Positions 25,922 through 36,182 of a stretch of DNA of 64,000 bases are shown piece after piece (position 1 is the first letter of the stretch; every line of letters starts with the position of its first letter). Below the pieces are notes generated by a model that saw nothing but the letters and a program-made list of their open reading frames with translations, was not told the origin of the DNA and did not search any database. Source of the stretch: Marinitoga piezophila KA3 (lineage in GTDB: Bacteria; Thermotogota; Thermotogae; Petrotogales; Petrotogaceae); contig NC_016751.1 of NCBI RefSeq assembly GCF_000255135.1, positions 434,001 to 498,000 of the forward strand. The letters run 5' to 3'. A program made the position numbers and the translations under genes.

Positions 25922-27742
25922 TTAGTTATTTGGATTTTGTGTGTCTTCAGGATTTGGTCCTGCTGCGCCTGCGTCAGCATTAGCTGTTTGCTGTGCCTGT
26001 TGATAAATCAACTGACCAAGTTTCATTGATTCGTTCTTTAAGTCTTCCATTACTATCTTTAATTTTGCAATATCATTGTTATTTATAGCATCTCTTACAT
26101 CGTTAATTAATGTTTCTAATCTTGCTTTCTGATCTTCTGGTACTTTATCTTTATTTTCATTGATTAACTTTTCTACCTGATATGCAAGGTCGTCAGCCTG
26201 GTTTTTGAGTTCGATTTCTTCTCTCTTTCTCTTATCCTGCTCTTCATATTCCTGAGCTTCTCGTATCATTCTTTCAATATCTTCTGAAGAAAGTTTATTT
26301 CTACCTGTTACAACCATTGACTGCTGTTTTCCTGTTCCTAAATCTTTTGCTGAAACATTTACTATACCGTTAGCATCTATATCAAATGAAACTTCTATTT
26401 GTGGCACTCCCCTTGGTGCTGGTGGTATTCCTGTTAATTTAAAGCTTCCAAGGAAGAAGTTATCCTTAGCAATTGGCCTTTCACCCTGGAATACTCCGAT
26501 TTCAACTTCTGTCTGGAAGTCAGCAGCTGTTGTGAATACCTTACTCTTTCTAATAGGTATCTTACTGTTCTTAGGAATAATAATTTCCATTAATCCACCT
26601 TTTACTTCAACACCAAGTGAAAGTGGTGTAACGTCTACAAGTACTAAGTCCTGATCTGTATTTCCTGTCATAATTGCAGCCTGAACAGCAGCACCTATTG
26701 CAACAGCTTCGTCAGGGTTAACACCTTTACTTGGTTCTTTGTGGAATATTGATTTTACCAATTCCTGAACTGCTGGAATTCTTGTTGAACCACCAACTAA
26801 TAATACATCATCAATTTCTTCTGGTGAAAGTCCAGCATCTTTTAATGCTGTTTCAATTGGACCTCTTGTTGATTCAATTAAATCTCTTACCAATTCTTCG
26901 AATTTCTTTCTTGTTAATGTTTTCTGTAAGTGTACTGGCTGACCATTAACAACTGTTAAGAATGGTAAGTTAATTTCTGTTTCGAGTTTTGTTGATAATT
27001 CAATCTTTGCAGTTTCTGCAGCTTCCTTTAACCTCTGCATTGCCTGTCTGTCATTTGAAATATCTGAACCATGTTCTTTCTTGAATTCTTCAACTAACCA
27101 ATCGATAATTCTCTGGTCAAAGTCATCTCCACCTAAGTGGTTGTTTCCTGATGTTGATACAACTTCGATTACACCTTCTCCAACATCAAGTATTGATACA
27201 TCAAATGTACCTCCACCAAGGTCATATACTACTATTTTCTTATCTTCATGTGTTTTGTTTAAACCAAATGCAATTGAAGCTGCTGTTGGTTCGTTGATAA
27301 TCCTTAATACTTCTAAACCAGCAATTTCACCAGCTTCTTTTGTTGCCTGTCTTTGTGCATCATTAAAGTATGCTGGAACTGTAATAACTGCCTTCTTAAT
27401 TTTTCCACCAAGATATGCTTCTGCATCTCTTACTAATTTCTGTAATACAAAAGCACTTATCTGTTGTGGTGTAAAGCTTTTACTATCGATACTTACTTTA
27501 TAATCAGAACCCATTTTTCTTTTTATTGATCTGATTGTTCTATCTGGATGTAATATTACCTGTCTTTTTGCAGGTTCACCTACAATTACAGTTCCATCTT
27601 TTGAAAAATGTACTATAGAAGGAGTTGTTCTTTTTCCTTCTGCATTAGGAATAACTTCTACATTTCCATCTGGTTTCATCCATGCTATAGCTGAGTTAGT
27701 TGTACCAAGGTCGATACCAACTACGTATTCTTTTTCAGCCAT
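25922..27742 (-). CDS. dnaK: Hsp70 chaperone DnaK
   Basis: 606 residues. The nucleotide-binding domain has [38 protein letters not shown] and [14 protein letters not shown]. The substrate-binding domain starts at [14 protein letters not shown] and a helical lid follows. The tail is Ala/Asn/Pro-rich and not highly charged. It folds nascent and stress-damaged proteins with DnaJ and GrpE, neither of which is adjacent. Upstream I find no CIRCE palindrome, so HrcA control is not indicated. The ATG follows GGAGGGTGAT. A -10 TATAAT lies at 27787-27792. Confidence 0.98.
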   Translation of the reverse strand: MAEKEYVVGIDLGTTNSAIAWMKPDGNVEVIPNAEGKRTTPSIVHFSKDGTVIVGEPAKRQVILHPDRTIRSIKRKMGSDYKVSIDSKSFTPQQISAFVLQKLVRDAEAYLGGKIKKAVITVPAYFNDAQRQATKEAGEIAGLEVLRIINEPTAASIAFGLNKTHEDKKIVVYDLGGGTFDVSILDVGEGVIEVVSTSGNNHLGGDDFDQRIIDWLVEEFKKEHGSDISNDRQAMQRLKEAAETAKIELSTKLETEINLPFLTVVNGQPVHLQKTLTRKKFEELVRDLIESTRGPIETALKDAGLSPEEIDDVLLVGGSTRIPAVQELVKSIFHKEPSKGVNPDEAVAIGAAVQAAIMTGNTDQDLVLVDVTPLSLGVEVKGGLMEIIIPKNSKIPIRKSKVFTTAADFQTEVEIGVFQGERPIAKDNFFLGSFKLTGIPPAPRGVPQIEVSFDIDANGIVNVSAKDLGTGKQQSMVVTGRNKLSSEDIERMIREAQEYEEQDKRKREEIELKNQADDLAYQVEKLINENKDKVPEDQKARLETLINDVRDAINNNDIAKLKIVMEDLKNESMKLGQLIYQQAQQTANADAGAAGPNPEDTQNPNN

Positions 27743-27786
27743 ATTATCACCCTCCTTATTTTCATCGTTTTTTGATTTCCGTATAT

Positions 27787-27817
27787 ATTATACTTCAAAA
27801 TCAGCAAAATTGTTCAA
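27787..27817 (-). promoter_or_regulatory. Putative dnaK promoter
   Basis: On the minus strand TATAAT (27787-27792) with TGAACA (27811-27816) or TTGAAC (27812-27817) upstream at 18-19 bases. The rest of the 310-base gap to argS is AT-rich, with no other clear element besides the argS -10 box. Confidence 0.45.
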
Positions 27818-28009
27818 TTGAAATATTTTTTTAATATTATTCTATAACACTTATTATTACTACATTTTATTTGTTATAATTTTAACGTTACTAAATTTTA
27901 TAGCATTCTTAACTTTTATTTGCTTATTAAATACAGTTTTTTATGGTTAAAATTTTGATTATATGCAAAAAATACATCTATGATTTATTATTTTTTTAAC
28001 AAGTTATGA

Positions 28010-28015
28010 TATAAT
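28010..28015 (+). promoter_or_regulatory. -10 box of argS
   Basis: TATAAT (28010-28015), 38 bases upstream of the argS ATG; the -35 region is AT-rich and unclear. Confidence 0.5.
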
Positions 28016-28052
28016 ATGATTATAAAAAATAAAGAAAGAGGAGTGTGATATT

Positions 28053-29759
28053 ATGAAATTAATTGAAAAAATGCTCGAAGAGTTGTTAATGGATTCTATC
28101 AAGAATTTATATAATGTTGAATTAAAAGAACCTGTAGTACAAAGAACTGCTAATGATAACTTTGGTGATTTTCAAACAAATTTTGCTATGATAAATGCCA
28201 AGGTTTTAAAAAAAGCTCCAAGAATGATAGCACAAGAAATCATTGATAATTTCCCCGAAAATGATATTATAGAAAAAATCGAAATAGCAGGACCAGGATT
28301 TATAAATTTCTATGTAAAAGATGTATTTTTAACTGAATACTTGCCAAAAATTGAAAAAGAAAATCCTGATTTTTCATTTATTGATAGAGAAGGCGATGTT
28401 ATTATCGATTATTCTTCACCAAATATTGCAAAACCTATGCATATTGGTCATTTAAGAAGTACTGTTATTGGGGATGCTATAAAAAGAATTTATAGATATC
28501 TTGGTTATAATGTAATTGGAGATAATCACCTTGGTGACTGGGGAACACAATTTGGAAAATTAATTGTAGGTTATAGATTATGGCTTGATAAGGAAAATTA
28601 TGAAAAAGATCCTATTGGTGAAATGGAAAGAATTTATGTGAAATTCGAAAAAGAATCTGAAAATAATCCTGATCTTTTAGAAGAAGCAAGACAGGAACTC
28701 AAAAAATTACAGGATGGAGATCCAGAAAATAGAAAATTATGGCAGGAATTTATTGATTTATCATTAAAAGAATATAATAAAATATATAAAAGAATGGATA
28801 TAGAATTTGATACATATTATGGAGAATCACATTATCACAATATTATGCCTGAAATTGTAAAAATGCTTCTTGATAAAGGTATTGCAACATATAGTGAAGG
28901 TGCTGTTGTTGTATTTTTTGACGAAGAAGAAAATCTACCTCCAGCAATTATTCAGAAAAAGGATGGAGCTTTCTTATATGCAACATCAGACCTTGCATGT
29001 ATAAAATTTAGAAGAGAAACATATAATCCTAATAGAATATTATATGTAACTGATGAAAGACAACAAACACATTTCAAACAGGTATTTAATATTGCAAGAA
29101 AGTTAGGCTGGGATGATAATTATCAGCATATATGGTTTGGATTAATGAGATTTGCTGATGGTGTTTTCTCTACAAGAAAAGGTAATGTGATAAAATTAGA
29201 AGAATTACTTGATAAAGCTGTTGAAAAAGCAAAGGAAATCATTGAAGAGAAGAATCCAGGATTGTCTCCAGAAGAAAAAGAAGAAATTGCAGAAGCAATT
29301 GGAATCGGTGCTGTAAAATATGCTGACCTCAGTCAAAACAGAATAAGCCATATTATATTTGACTGGGATAAAATGCTCGCCTTTGATGGAAATACAGCTC
29401 CTTACTTACTTTATACATATGCAAGGATACAATCATTAAAAAGAAAAGCTGAAGAAAAAGGCTATACATTTGAAAATGCAAATCTAAAAATAACAGAAAA
29501 ACTCGAAAGAAAATTGGGATTGTTATTAACCCAGTTACCAATTGTTGCAATTAGAGCTGCTGAAGATTATAAACCTAATTTAATTGCTGATTATCTCTTT
29601 GAATTAGCACAAACATATAATTCATTCTACAATAATCTTCCTGTATTGAAAGAAGAAGAAGAAACATTAAAATCAAGGTTATTATTATCTCATTTAGCTG
29701 GAGAAGTATTAAAAAGAGGTCTTGACTTGCTTGGTATAAGAGTAGTAGATAAAATGTAA
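28053..29759 (+). CDS. argS: Arginine--tRNA ligase
   Basis: A 568-residue class I synthetase. The N-terminal Add-1 domain contains VVQRTANDNFGDFQTN; the HIGH signature is in SSPNIAKPMHIGHLRSTVIGD; KMSKS is replaced by VFSTRKGNVIKLEEL, as often in ArgRS; the anticodon-binding DALR domain ends in LLGIRVVDKM. It charges tRNA-Arg. The ATG follows AAGAGGAGTGTGAT. Four same-strand genes run on behind it without an obvious terminator. Confidence 0.98.
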   Translation: MKLIEKMLEELLMDSIKNLYNVELKEPVVQRTANDNFGDFQTNFAMINAKVLKKAPRMIAQEIIDNFPENDIIEKIEIAGPGFINFYVKDVFLTEYLPKIEKENPDFSFIDREGDVIIDYSSPNIAKPMHIGHLRSTVIGDAIKRIYRYLGYNVIGDNHLGDWGTQFGKLIVGYRLWLDKENYEKDPIGEMERIYVKFEKESENNPDLLEEARQELKKLQDGDPENRKLWQEFIDLSLKEYNKIYKRMDIEFDTYYGESHYHNIMPEIVKMLLDKGIATYSEGAVVVFFDEEENLPPAIIQKKDGAFLYATSDLACIKFRRETYNPNRILYVTDERQQTHFKQVFNIARKLGWDDNYQHIWFGLMRFADGVFSTRKGNVIKLEELLDKAVEKAKEIIEEKNPGLSPEEKEEIAEAIGIGAVKYADLSQNRISHIIFDWDKMLAFDGNTAPYLLYTYARIQSLKRKAEEKGYTFENANLKITEKLERKLGLLLTQLPIVAIRAAEDYKPNLIADYLFELAQTYNSFYNNLPVLKEEEETLKSRLLLSHLAGEVLKRGLDLLGIRVVDKM

Positions 29760-29774
29760 TGTGAGGTGTGTTAA

Positions 29775-30221
29775 GTGATTTACTCTATAGTTTTTTCAAT
29801 TATTTTCCCAGTTTTAGCTGTTGTCTTATTTAAAAGTCCTGTATTGTATATTGTATTGATGAGTATATTTGCATTGACCACAGCGTTTTTTTCATTTCTT
29901 TCAAAAAAATACGATAAATTGACTATAGTATTTTTATTCATAGGATTGTTATTAGCTGGTTTTGGATATATAAGAGGCTATGCTATTGATTTATTCATGG
30001 TAATTACACTGATTTCTACAACATTTTCATCTCTTTTTTCATTTAAAAACAAAAAACTATATATTGTATTAGCCTGGTTATTTAATGCCATGGCAATTGG
30101 AACGTATGTATATTTGAATGTTTCTTTAAGCAGAGCGATCTTAATAGCTGTTCTCGTATTCTTAGCTGGATATAGGGACATTATGCCTCAAAAAAGTACA
30201 GAGGAGGAAGAAAATTCTTGA
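29775..30221 (+). CDS. Integral membrane protein, unknown
   Basis: A 148-residue hydrophobic protein I do not recognise, with five or six predicted membrane segments (IVFSIIFPVLAVVLF; VLYIVLMSIFALTTAFFSFL; IVFLFIGLLLAGFGY; LFMVITLISTTFSSLFS; IVLAWLFNAMAIGTYVYL; ILIAVLVFLAG) and a short polar tail. The start is GTG after GAGGTG. It is 15 bases after argS and overlaps the radical SAM gene by four bases, so it is translationally coupled to it. Confidence 0.7.
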   Translation: MIYSIVFSIIFPVLAVVLFKSPVLYIVLMSIFALTTAFFSFLSKKYDKLTIVFLFIGLLLAGFGYIRGYAIDLFMVITLISTTFSSLFSFKNKKLYIVLAWLFNAMAIGTYVYLNVSLSRAILIAVLVFLAGYRDIMPQKSTEEEENS

Positions 30222-31399
30222 AAAGAATTGTTTTCAGACTTTTAAAATCAAATAGGTATTCTATCACAGCTCTTATTGCAGCAATGGAAAAAGAAAATAT
30301 AGAAATAGAAACTATACTTGAAAAAAATTTTGAAAAAATACTGGAATATAATCCTGAAGATACATTAATAGCTTATTCATTTATGAGTTTTGATATTTTT
30401 CAGGTTGAAAAAGAAATTCCACTATTAAAAGAAAAAGGGTTTAAGGTTATTGCCGGTGGTCCACATCCAAGCGCAATGCCTGAAAAAACAGAAAAAATAG
30501 GATTTGACCATATTTTTATTGGTGAAGGTGAAAAAACCTTCACCGATTTTTTAAAGGGCAAAATATCAGAAAAATTCATAGCATCAAAAGAATTTGTTGA
30601 TTTAAATTATTACCCGCCATTTGCAATTAAAAACAAACATTTTATGCCAATAGAAATTACAAGGGGTTGTCCTTTCGGATGTGGATACTGTCAAACTCCT
30701 TATCTCTTTGGTAGAATTGTTCGTCATAGAGAACCGGGAATTATTCATGAATATGCAAAATTAGGCGTTAAACATAACAGAAAAATTGCGAGGTTTATTA
30801 CACCAAATTCTTTTGGTTATGGCTCAAAAAATGGTGTTACACCTAATATAGAAAAACTCGAAGAATTGCTATCTGGTTTGAGAAAAGTTGGTATAGAAGA
30901 AATTTACCTTGGTTCATTTCCTTCAGATGTAAGACCGGAATCTGTAACTGAAGAAGTTTTAAAACTTATAAAAAAATATGTTGATAACAAGATGATAATC
31001 ATAGGAGCGCAAAGCGGTAGCAATGAAATTCTAAAAAAAATAAATAGAGGACATTCTTTAGAAGAAATAGAAAGGGCTTTATCCCTTGTTTCTGCTCATG
31101 GATTTATACCGTATGTAGATTTTATTTTTGGATTCCCTTTTGAAACAGATGAAGATATTAAAAAGACTTTTGACTTTATGGACAAAATTACAGAAAAATA
31201 TAATGCTGTAATACATTCACATACCTTTATGCCATTGCCAGGAACACCTTTATTTGATGTTGGACCTGGTAAATTAAATAAGAAATATTATAAAAAACTT
31301 GGAGATTTATCAAGGAATGAAAAACTTGCCGGATATTGGCATAAACAGGAACAATTGTCTCAAAAAATATTTAATTATTTTCACGGAGGTGAAATTTAA
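30218..31399 (+). CDS. B12-binding-domain radical SAM protein
   Basis: 393 residues. The N-terminal ~110 residues form a cobalamin-binding-like Rossmann domain (FKVIAGGPHPSAMPEK, FIGEGEKTF); a DxHxxG motif is not evident, as in many of this class. The radical SAM domain has EITRGCPFGCGYCQTP, giving the CxxxCxxC cluster ligands, followed by GSFPSDVRPESV, IIGAQSGSNEIL and VDFIFGFPFETDED. It resembles the archaeal/thermophile TIGR04013 type. Reaction unknown, perhaps methylation or modification. The TTG start follows GAGGAGG and overlaps the preceding stop. Confidence 0.85.
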   Translation: MKRIVFRLLKSNRYSITALIAAMEKENIEIETILEKNFEKILEYNPEDTLIAYSFMSFDIFQVEKEIPLLKEKGFKVIAGGPHPSAMPEKTEKIGFDHIFIGEGEKTFTDFLKGKISEKFIASKEFVDLNYYPPFAIKNKHFMPIEITRGCPFGCGYCQTPYLFGRIVRHREPGIIHEYAKLGVKHNRKIARFITPNSFGYGSKNGVTPNIEKLEELLSGLRKVGIEEIYLGSFPSDVRPESVTEEVLKLIKKYVDNKMIIIGAQSGSNEILKKINRGHSLEEIERALSLVSAHGFIPYVDFIFGFPFETDEDIKKTFDFMDKITEKYNAVIHSHTFMPLPGTPLFDVGPGKLNKKYYKKLGDLSRNEKLAGYWHKQEQLSQKIFNYFHGGEI

Positions 31400-32130
31400 T
31401 GAAAAAAAGCTTTTTTATAATTTTTCTGATTATTACCAGCATTTTGGTTTTTTCCGATGATTATCAGGTAGTTTATAAAACAAAAATTAATCTTGATTCA
31501 GACAAATCACTTGAACATGTAACTTTAAAAGGCAAAAAGGTTAGTGAAATTTATTGGGGAAGCTTTTTATTAACAATTGAAGACGCCGGAACAACTTTTG
31601 ATATAATGACTGGTATAGATGGATATAACCCTAAAATAGAATATTTTGATTTTAATGGTGACGGATATAAAGATATTTTATTAACAACAAGAAGCGGCGG
31701 CAGTGGAAATTACATAATGTATGATTTGTATTTATATACAGGAGACGATGTAATATCATATGATATAAAACCTTTTATTAAGGATATCAAAGGATTTTTC
31801 ATGGATCAATACAAAGCAGTTATTAGCTATAAAGATGCCTTTACATACATTGACCTTTCAGACAGAAAAAAATTATATCAGGAAATTAAAGCCTATGATC
31901 AATATGGAAGATTTATAAAAAACTACAATGAACTTATGATAGGTGGTTTTTCTGAATTAGAACCTTTTGATTTTGGAAATGATGGAACATATGAATTAAA
32001 AGGGAGCATAGCAATTTCCGGATTATATCATGCTGATAGTATAGGATATCTTCACTTTATTTATTCTGTAAAAAAAGACAAATTATTATGGCTTGAAGTT
32101 TCAAAAACTATATATGTTAATGTTCAATAA
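31399..32130 (+). CDS. Secreted FG-GAP/VCBS-like protein
   Basis: 243 residues with a signal peptide (MKKSFFIIFLIITSILVFS) and a probable cleavage just after it. The mature part has a calcium-loop-like DFNGDGYKDILLTTRSG typical of FG-GAP/VCBS beta-propeller repeats and a second weaker copy near FDFGNDGTYELKG. Probably periplasmic or toga-associated. The ATG overlaps the radical SAM stop (TAATG), last gene of the argS run. Function unknown. Confidence 0.65.
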   Translation: MKKSFFIIFLIITSILVFSDDYQVVYKTKINLDSDKSLEHVTLKGKKVSEIYWGSFLLTIEDAGTTFDIMTGIDGYNPKIEYFDFNGDGYKDILLTTRSGGSGNYIMYDLYLYTGDDVISYDIKPFIKDIKGFFMDQYKAVISYKDAFTYIDLSDRKKLYQEIKAYDQYGRFIKNYNELMIGGFSELEPFDFGNDGTYELKGSIAISGLYHADSIGYLHFIYSVKKDKLLWLEVSKTIYVNVQ

Positions 32131-32135
32131 AAATA

Positions 32136-32162
32136 GCAGGTGCTGAGCACCTGCATTTTTTA
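32136..32162 (+). terminator. Terminator ending the argS operon
   Basis: GCAGGTGC (32136-32143) pairs with GCACCTGC (32147-32154), loop TGA, followed by A and T5. Confidence 0.88.
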
Positions 32163-32185
32163 TTTTATCCCATCCCCCGCTATTA

Positions 32186-33421
32186 TTATTTATTTAAAGG
32201 ATATAATGAATCCATATAAATCTGTTTTACAATTTCTTTTGTAGCTTTAACAGGTGCTAAGCTCAATAATAAATCAAGTGAAGGTGTATTAAATGCCAAT
32301 TCTACTAATTTGTCTATATCGCTTTCTTTAAATCCTTCATCTGTTAATTTTTGTGTAACTCCAATATTAAATAACCATTTTTCAATTCCTTTTGCTGCTT
32401 CTTCTGCTTCACCCGGCACTCCTTTTAAACCTGGAACAATTGGACTATATATTTCTGCAAGCACTTCTGCCTGTGCAGGATAAATTGCTTTTACTACTGC
32501 TGGTAATAACATTGCTAATCCTAAACCATGTGGTAAATCTGGTCTGATTCCACTTAGTGGATGTTCTAAAGCATGTGTGAAATGTAACAATCCATTATCA
32601 AATGAAATACCAGCTATTGTTGAAGCATATAATAAGAAATATCTTGCTGTTAAATCTCCTGGTTTTGCCTGAGCTTGAGGAAGATATTTTGAAACTAATC
32701 TTATTGTTTCTTTAGCTAATAAAATTGAATATGGGGATGCTGCTAATGTTGTTGCTGCTTCTGTAACATGGTTTATTGCATCAATAGCTGTGTATGTTGT
32801 TTGTGACCATGGTAATGATTTTGTAATTTCTGGATCATCAATAGCAAATATTGGATATATACTATCATAAGCTAAGGCTGGTTTATAACCTTTTTCCTCA
32901 ATTGTTGCAACTGCAAATCTATCAACTTCAGTACCTGTACCATGAGTTGTATTTATTGCAATTATTGGCAATGCTTCTTCTGGCACAAATTTTAATTCAT
33001 ATAAGTCAGAACCTGTATAATTCTTATATTTTTCATGTAATAATACTGCAACACTCTTTGCTGTGTCAATATGACTTCCGCCACCAATTCCTATAACAGC
33101 TTTTGCTCCAAAATCTAATCCCATTTTCTTTGCTTCATCAATCATTTTTACATTTGGATTTGGTTTAATTCCATAATATACAATATATTCAATACCAGCT
33201 TCACCTAAAAACTTTTCAACTTTTTCTTTTATTCCTGTCACGTTATATACAACTTCGTCGGTTAAAATTAAAACCTTTTTCATATCCTTTTTGTTTAAAA
33301 ATTCACAAATATCCTTGAACTTTTCTATAGCACCTACTCCAAAATAAGCTGTTGTTTTACATCTTAACTCAAAAACGTTGTAAATATCTACTTTACTCTC
33401 CCATGCACCATTTAATAACAT
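32186..33421 (-). CDS. Iron-containing alcohol dehydrogenase
   Basis: A 411-residue group III alcohol dehydrogenase. The NAD(P) site is GIGGGSHIDTAKSVA and the nucleotide-proximal motif is TTHGTGTEVDRFAV. Iron ligands lie in AIDAINHVTEA (Asp, His), FTHALEHPLSG (His) and DLPHGLGLAMLLP (His). It reduces an aldehyde to an alcohol or the reverse; substrate is not readable. The start at 33421 is set by GGAGGTGAAATT; the longer frame to 33508 lacks a site. It is monocistronic, divergent from the AIM24 gene, with a TATAAT about 90 bases upstream. Confidence 0.93.
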   Translation of the reverse strand: MLLNGAWESKVDIYNVFELRCKTTAYFGVGAIEKFKDICEFLNKKDMKKVLILTDEVVYNVTGIKEKVEKFLGEAGIEYIVYYGIKPNPNVKMIDEAKKMGLDFGAKAVIGIGGGSHIDTAKSVAVLLHEKYKNYTGSDLYELKFVPEEALPIIAINTTHGTGTEVDRFAVATIEEKGYKPALAYDSIYPIFAIDDPEITKSLPWSQTTYTAIDAINHVTEAATTLAASPYSILLAKETIRLVSKYLPQAQAKPGDLTARYFLLYASTIAGISFDNGLLHFTHALEHPLSGIRPDLPHGLGLAMLLPAVVKAIYPAQAEVLAEIYSPIVPGLKGVPGEAEEAAKGIEKWLFNIGVTQKLTDEGFKESDIDKLVELAFNTPSLDLLLSLAPVKATKEIVKQIYMDSLYPLNK

Positions 33422-33602
33422 AATTTCACCTCCAAAAAATATAAAATCCCTCTCCCAATAACTAGTGCTTTTATTCACATTAATTTTAATTAAATTTCTT
33501 TTTTTCAAATATAATTATACATATGAAATATTAAATTGCAATCATCATTGTTTCAATGTTATTTTTTTCACGTTAAAAAAATCACATTATAAGAAGTCAT
33601 CT

Positions 33603-33639
33603 TTATAACTCTATTCATATGCTTATTATAGAGTTATAA
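33603..33639. promoter_or_regulatory. 12-bp inverted repeat, possible operator
   Basis: TTATAACTCTAT (33603-33614) and ATAGAGTTATAA (33628-33639) form a perfect inverted repeat around 13 bases, eight bases upstream of the -35 box of the AIM24 gene and between two divergent genes. There is no T-run, so a terminator is unlikely. Confidence 0.5.
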
Positions 33640-33646
33640 TTACTTT

Positions 33647-33675
33647 TTACAAAATTTATAAATTAATGGTATAAT
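33647..33675 (+). promoter_or_regulatory. Promoter of the AIM24-like gene
   Basis: TTACAA (33647-33652), 17 bases, TATAAT (33670-33675), 28 bases before the start. Confidence 0.72.
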
Positions 33676-33703
33676 TATTATTAGAATTATTGGAGGTGAA
33701 ATT

Positions 33704-34477
33704 ATGGCTGATGTTATTGATTATAAAATTTATGGTGATGATATGCAGATTGTTGAAATTGAATTGGATCCGGGGGAAGGAGTTCGAGCTGAAGCAGGTG
33801 CAATGATGTATATGGAACCTGGTATAGAAATGCAGACAAAGGCAACAGGAGGAATTTTCGGCGGATTAAAAAGAATGTTAGTTGGTGAAAGCTTTTTTAT
33901 AACCAATTTTTTAAATACCGGACATTCAAAATCTCACGTTGCTTTTGGAGCGCCTTATCCAGGAAAGGTTATTCCTATTGATTTGACAAAATTTGGAGGA
34001 GAATTTATATGTCAAAAGGATAGTTATCTTTGTTCTGCAGCAGGAATAGATATTGAAATTACATTTACTAAAAAAATTGGTGCAGGTCTTTTTGGGGGTG
34101 AAGGTTTTATTCTCGAAAGGCTTGTAGGCGATGGCCTTGCTTTTGTACATGCTGGTGGAACTATTATAGAAAGGCAATTAATGCCTGGTGAAACCTTAAG
34201 AGTTGATACTGGTTGTATTGTTGGATTTTCCAATACTGTAGATTATGATATTCAATTTGTTGGTGGATTTGTCAATGCTTTATTTGGCGGAGAAGGTATT
34301 TTCTTAACTCATTTAACTGGACCTGGAACCGTTTATTTACAGAGTTTACCATTCTCGCGATTGGCTGATAGGATTTACTCTGCAGCTAATTTTTCAAATA
34401 GAGGCGAAACAAAAGGTATTGATGGAATAGGCGGTAACCTCTTAGGAGGATTATTTGGGGGAGACACCAGATTTTAA
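33704..34477 (+). CDS. TIGR00266/AIM24 family protein
   Basis: 257 residues of the AIM24-like beta-barrel family (TIGR00266): [118 protein letters not shown]. The C-terminus is Gly-rich with GGLFGGD. Bacterial function is not established. The ATG follows TGGAGGTGAA. It is 14 bases ahead of exonuclease III. Confidence 0.92.
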   Translation: MADVIDYKIYGDDMQIVEIELDPGEGVRAEAGAMMYMEPGIEMQTKATGGIFGGLKRMLVGESFFITNFLNTGHSKSHVAFGAPYPGKVIPIDLTKFGGEFICQKDSYLCSAAGIDIEITFTKKIGAGLFGGEGFILERLVGDGLAFVHAGGTIIERQLMPGETLRVDTGCIVGFSNTVDYDIQFVGGFVNALFGGEGIFLTHLTGPGTVYLQSLPFSRLADRIYSAANFSNRGETKGIDGIGGNLLGGLFGGDTRF

Positions 34478-34491
34478 AGGAGAGACTAAAG

Positions 34492-35256
34492 ATGAAGATA
34501 TTATCCTGGAATGTTAATGGAATTAGAGCAGCTATAAAAAAGGGATTTTTAGATTTTCTTGATAAGGAAAATCCTGATATTTTATGCGTTCAGGAAACTA
34601 AAGCGCGAGAAGAGCAATTAACAAAAAAGTTTTTAACTTACGGTGATTGGAAAAAATATTTTGTTTCTGCTGAAAAGAAGGGATATAGTGGTGTTGCAAC
34701 ATTTACAAAAATTAAACCTAAAAATGTTTTAAAAGGTTTAGGTAATGAAATGTTTGATTCTGAAGGTAGAACATTAATTACTGAATATGATAATTTTTCC
34801 TTATTTAATATCTATTTTCCAAATGGAAAAGCTCGTGAAGAAAGGCTACAATATAAAATGGATTTTTATTATTATCTTTTAGAATTTCTTGAAGATTATA
34901 AAAAGAAACAACCAAATATAATTATTTGTGGAGATGTTAATACTGCACATAAAGAAATAGACCTTGCAAGACCGAAGGAAAATGAAAATACTTCGGGATT
35001 CTTACCAATTGAAAGAGAATGGATTGATAAACTGCTTGAAAGTGGATTTGTTGATACCTTTAGAATGTTCAATAAAGAACCTGGAAATTACACCTGGTGG
35101 GATTATAAAACAAGGGCAAGGGAAAGAAATGTAGGCTGGAGAATAGATTATTTTTTTGTTAGTACTTCTTTAAAAGAAAAGGTTAAAGATGCTTTTATAT
35201 TATCAGAAATTATGGGTTCTGACCATTGTCCAATAGGTATTGAAATTGATATATAA
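34492..35256 (+). CDS. xth: Exodeoxyribonuclease III (AP endonuclease)
   Basis: 254 residues of the EEP family: [16 protein letters not shown] at the N-terminus, the metal-binding Glu in [41 protein letters not shown] and a terminal [11 protein letters not shown] with the catalytic Asp-His. It repairs abasic sites and degrades 3' ends. It lies in a two-gene unit with the AIM24 homologue and ends at a bidirectional terminator. Confidence 0.96.
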   Translation: MKILSWNVNGIRAAIKKGFLDFLDKENPDILCVQETKAREEQLTKKFLTYGDWKKYFVSAEKKGYSGVATFTKIKPKNVLKGLGNEMFDSEGRTLITEYDNFSLFNIYFPNGKAREERLQYKMDFYYYLLEFLEDYKKKQPNIIICGDVNTAHKEIDLARPKENENTSGFLPIEREWIDKLLESGFVDTFRMFNKEPGNYTWWDYKTRARERNVGWRIDYFFVSTSLKEKVKDAFILSEIMGSDHCPIGIEIDI

Positions 35257-35261
35257 TAATG

Positions 35262-35296
35262 TTAAATGGTGCAGATTTTCTGCACCATTTAATCTT
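35262..35296. terminator. Bidirectional terminator
   Basis: TTAAATGGTGCAG (35262-35274) pairs with CTGCACCATTTAA (35280-35292) around ATTTT; it serves xth and the converging minus-strand operon. Confidence 0.88.
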
Positions 35297-36164
35297 TTAT
35301 TTCTGCTATATAATTTCCTGCTAATACAAGAGATGCACCTATTAATGTATAAAAATTTGGATAATTTTTTAATAATACTGCATCAGCAATAACAGTAACT
35401 ATTGGTATAAAAAATATTCCATTTGTTGTTGTTTTTGCTCCGGCAAGCCTAATGGCTTTATTCCACCATATATATCCAAGGGCTGTACAGAATATACCGA
35501 GATACAAAAATGCTGTTATTACTACTGGATCTAACCATAATTCAAATGCTGGACATGTGCCTGCACTTTTTAATTCATAAAGAGAAAATGGTATAAAAAA
35601 TAACATTCCGTAATAATTCAAATCTCTTGTAATTGCCAGATTATCGTGATGATGCAATTTTTCTATAAATACAGTGTATAAAATCCAGCTAAATGCTGCA
35701 CCAAACATTAATAAATCTCCAAGTGGATTTAATTTTAAAACAAATCTTCCGTTAAGCACAATTAATGCAACACCAAAAAATGCCAGTAATGTTCCAAAAT
35801 ATCGAATTTTATGTGAAAAGCTTTTTCTTAGTATATCTGAAAATAATAGATATATTACCGGTGTAGCCGAAATAATGAGAGAACCATTTGTTGCTGTGGT
35901 ATATTGCAAAGCTGAATTTTCAAATAAGAAATATGCTGTAACTCCAAAAAAACCTGATAAAAGCATATAAACATATTCTTTTTTTTCATATTTTATTTTA
36001 GTTTTTATAAATAATACAAGTATTAAACTTGAAAGAAAAAATCTCAAAAATGCTGCTGTTATCGGTGGAACGGTATTAACTATTATTTTCGTTGCTACAA
36101 AAGAAATCCCCCAGAATATTACAGTGATCCACATATAAATTAAACCCCTGGTTTTATTTTTCAA
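35289..36164 (-). CDS. EamA/DMT-family transporter
   Basis: 291 residues with about ten membrane helices as two five-helix EamA repeats. Repeat 1 opens with WITVIFWGISFVATKIIV and PPITAAFLRFFLSSLIL; repeat 2 opens with LLMFGAAFSWILYTVFIE and contains LYLGIFCTALGYIWWNKA. It exports or imports a small metabolite, unidentified. The start is TTG after GAGGGTGAT. It is last of the glpK-tsaE-ychF-queA run, 18 bases after queA. Confidence 0.9.
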   Translation of the reverse strand: MKNKTRGLIYMWITVIFWGISFVATKIIVNTVPPITAAFLRFFLSSLILVLFIKTKIKYEKKEYVYMLLSGFFGVTAYFLFENSALQYTTATNGSLIISATPVIYLLFSDILRKSFSHKIRYFGTLLAFFGVALIVLNGRFVLKLNPLGDLLMFGAAFSWILYTVFIEKLHHHDNLAITRDLNYYGMLFFIPFSLYELKSAGTCPAFELWLDPVVITAFLYLGIFCTALGYIWWNKAIRLAGAKTTTNGIFFIPIVTVIADAVLLKNYPNFYTLIGASLVLAGNYIAEIKD

Positions 36165-36182
36165 TTTATCACCCTCTGAATA

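Noticed and set aside
27081-27503. A 140-codon plus-strand open frame opposite dnaK
   Set aside because: Open frames antisense to dnaK are a known artefact of its codon usage; no independent evidence.
27743-28052. CIRCE heat-shock operator upstream of dnaK
   Set aside because: The TTAGCACTC-N9-GAGTGCTAA palindrome was looked for and not found; only AT-rich sequence and -10 boxes are present.
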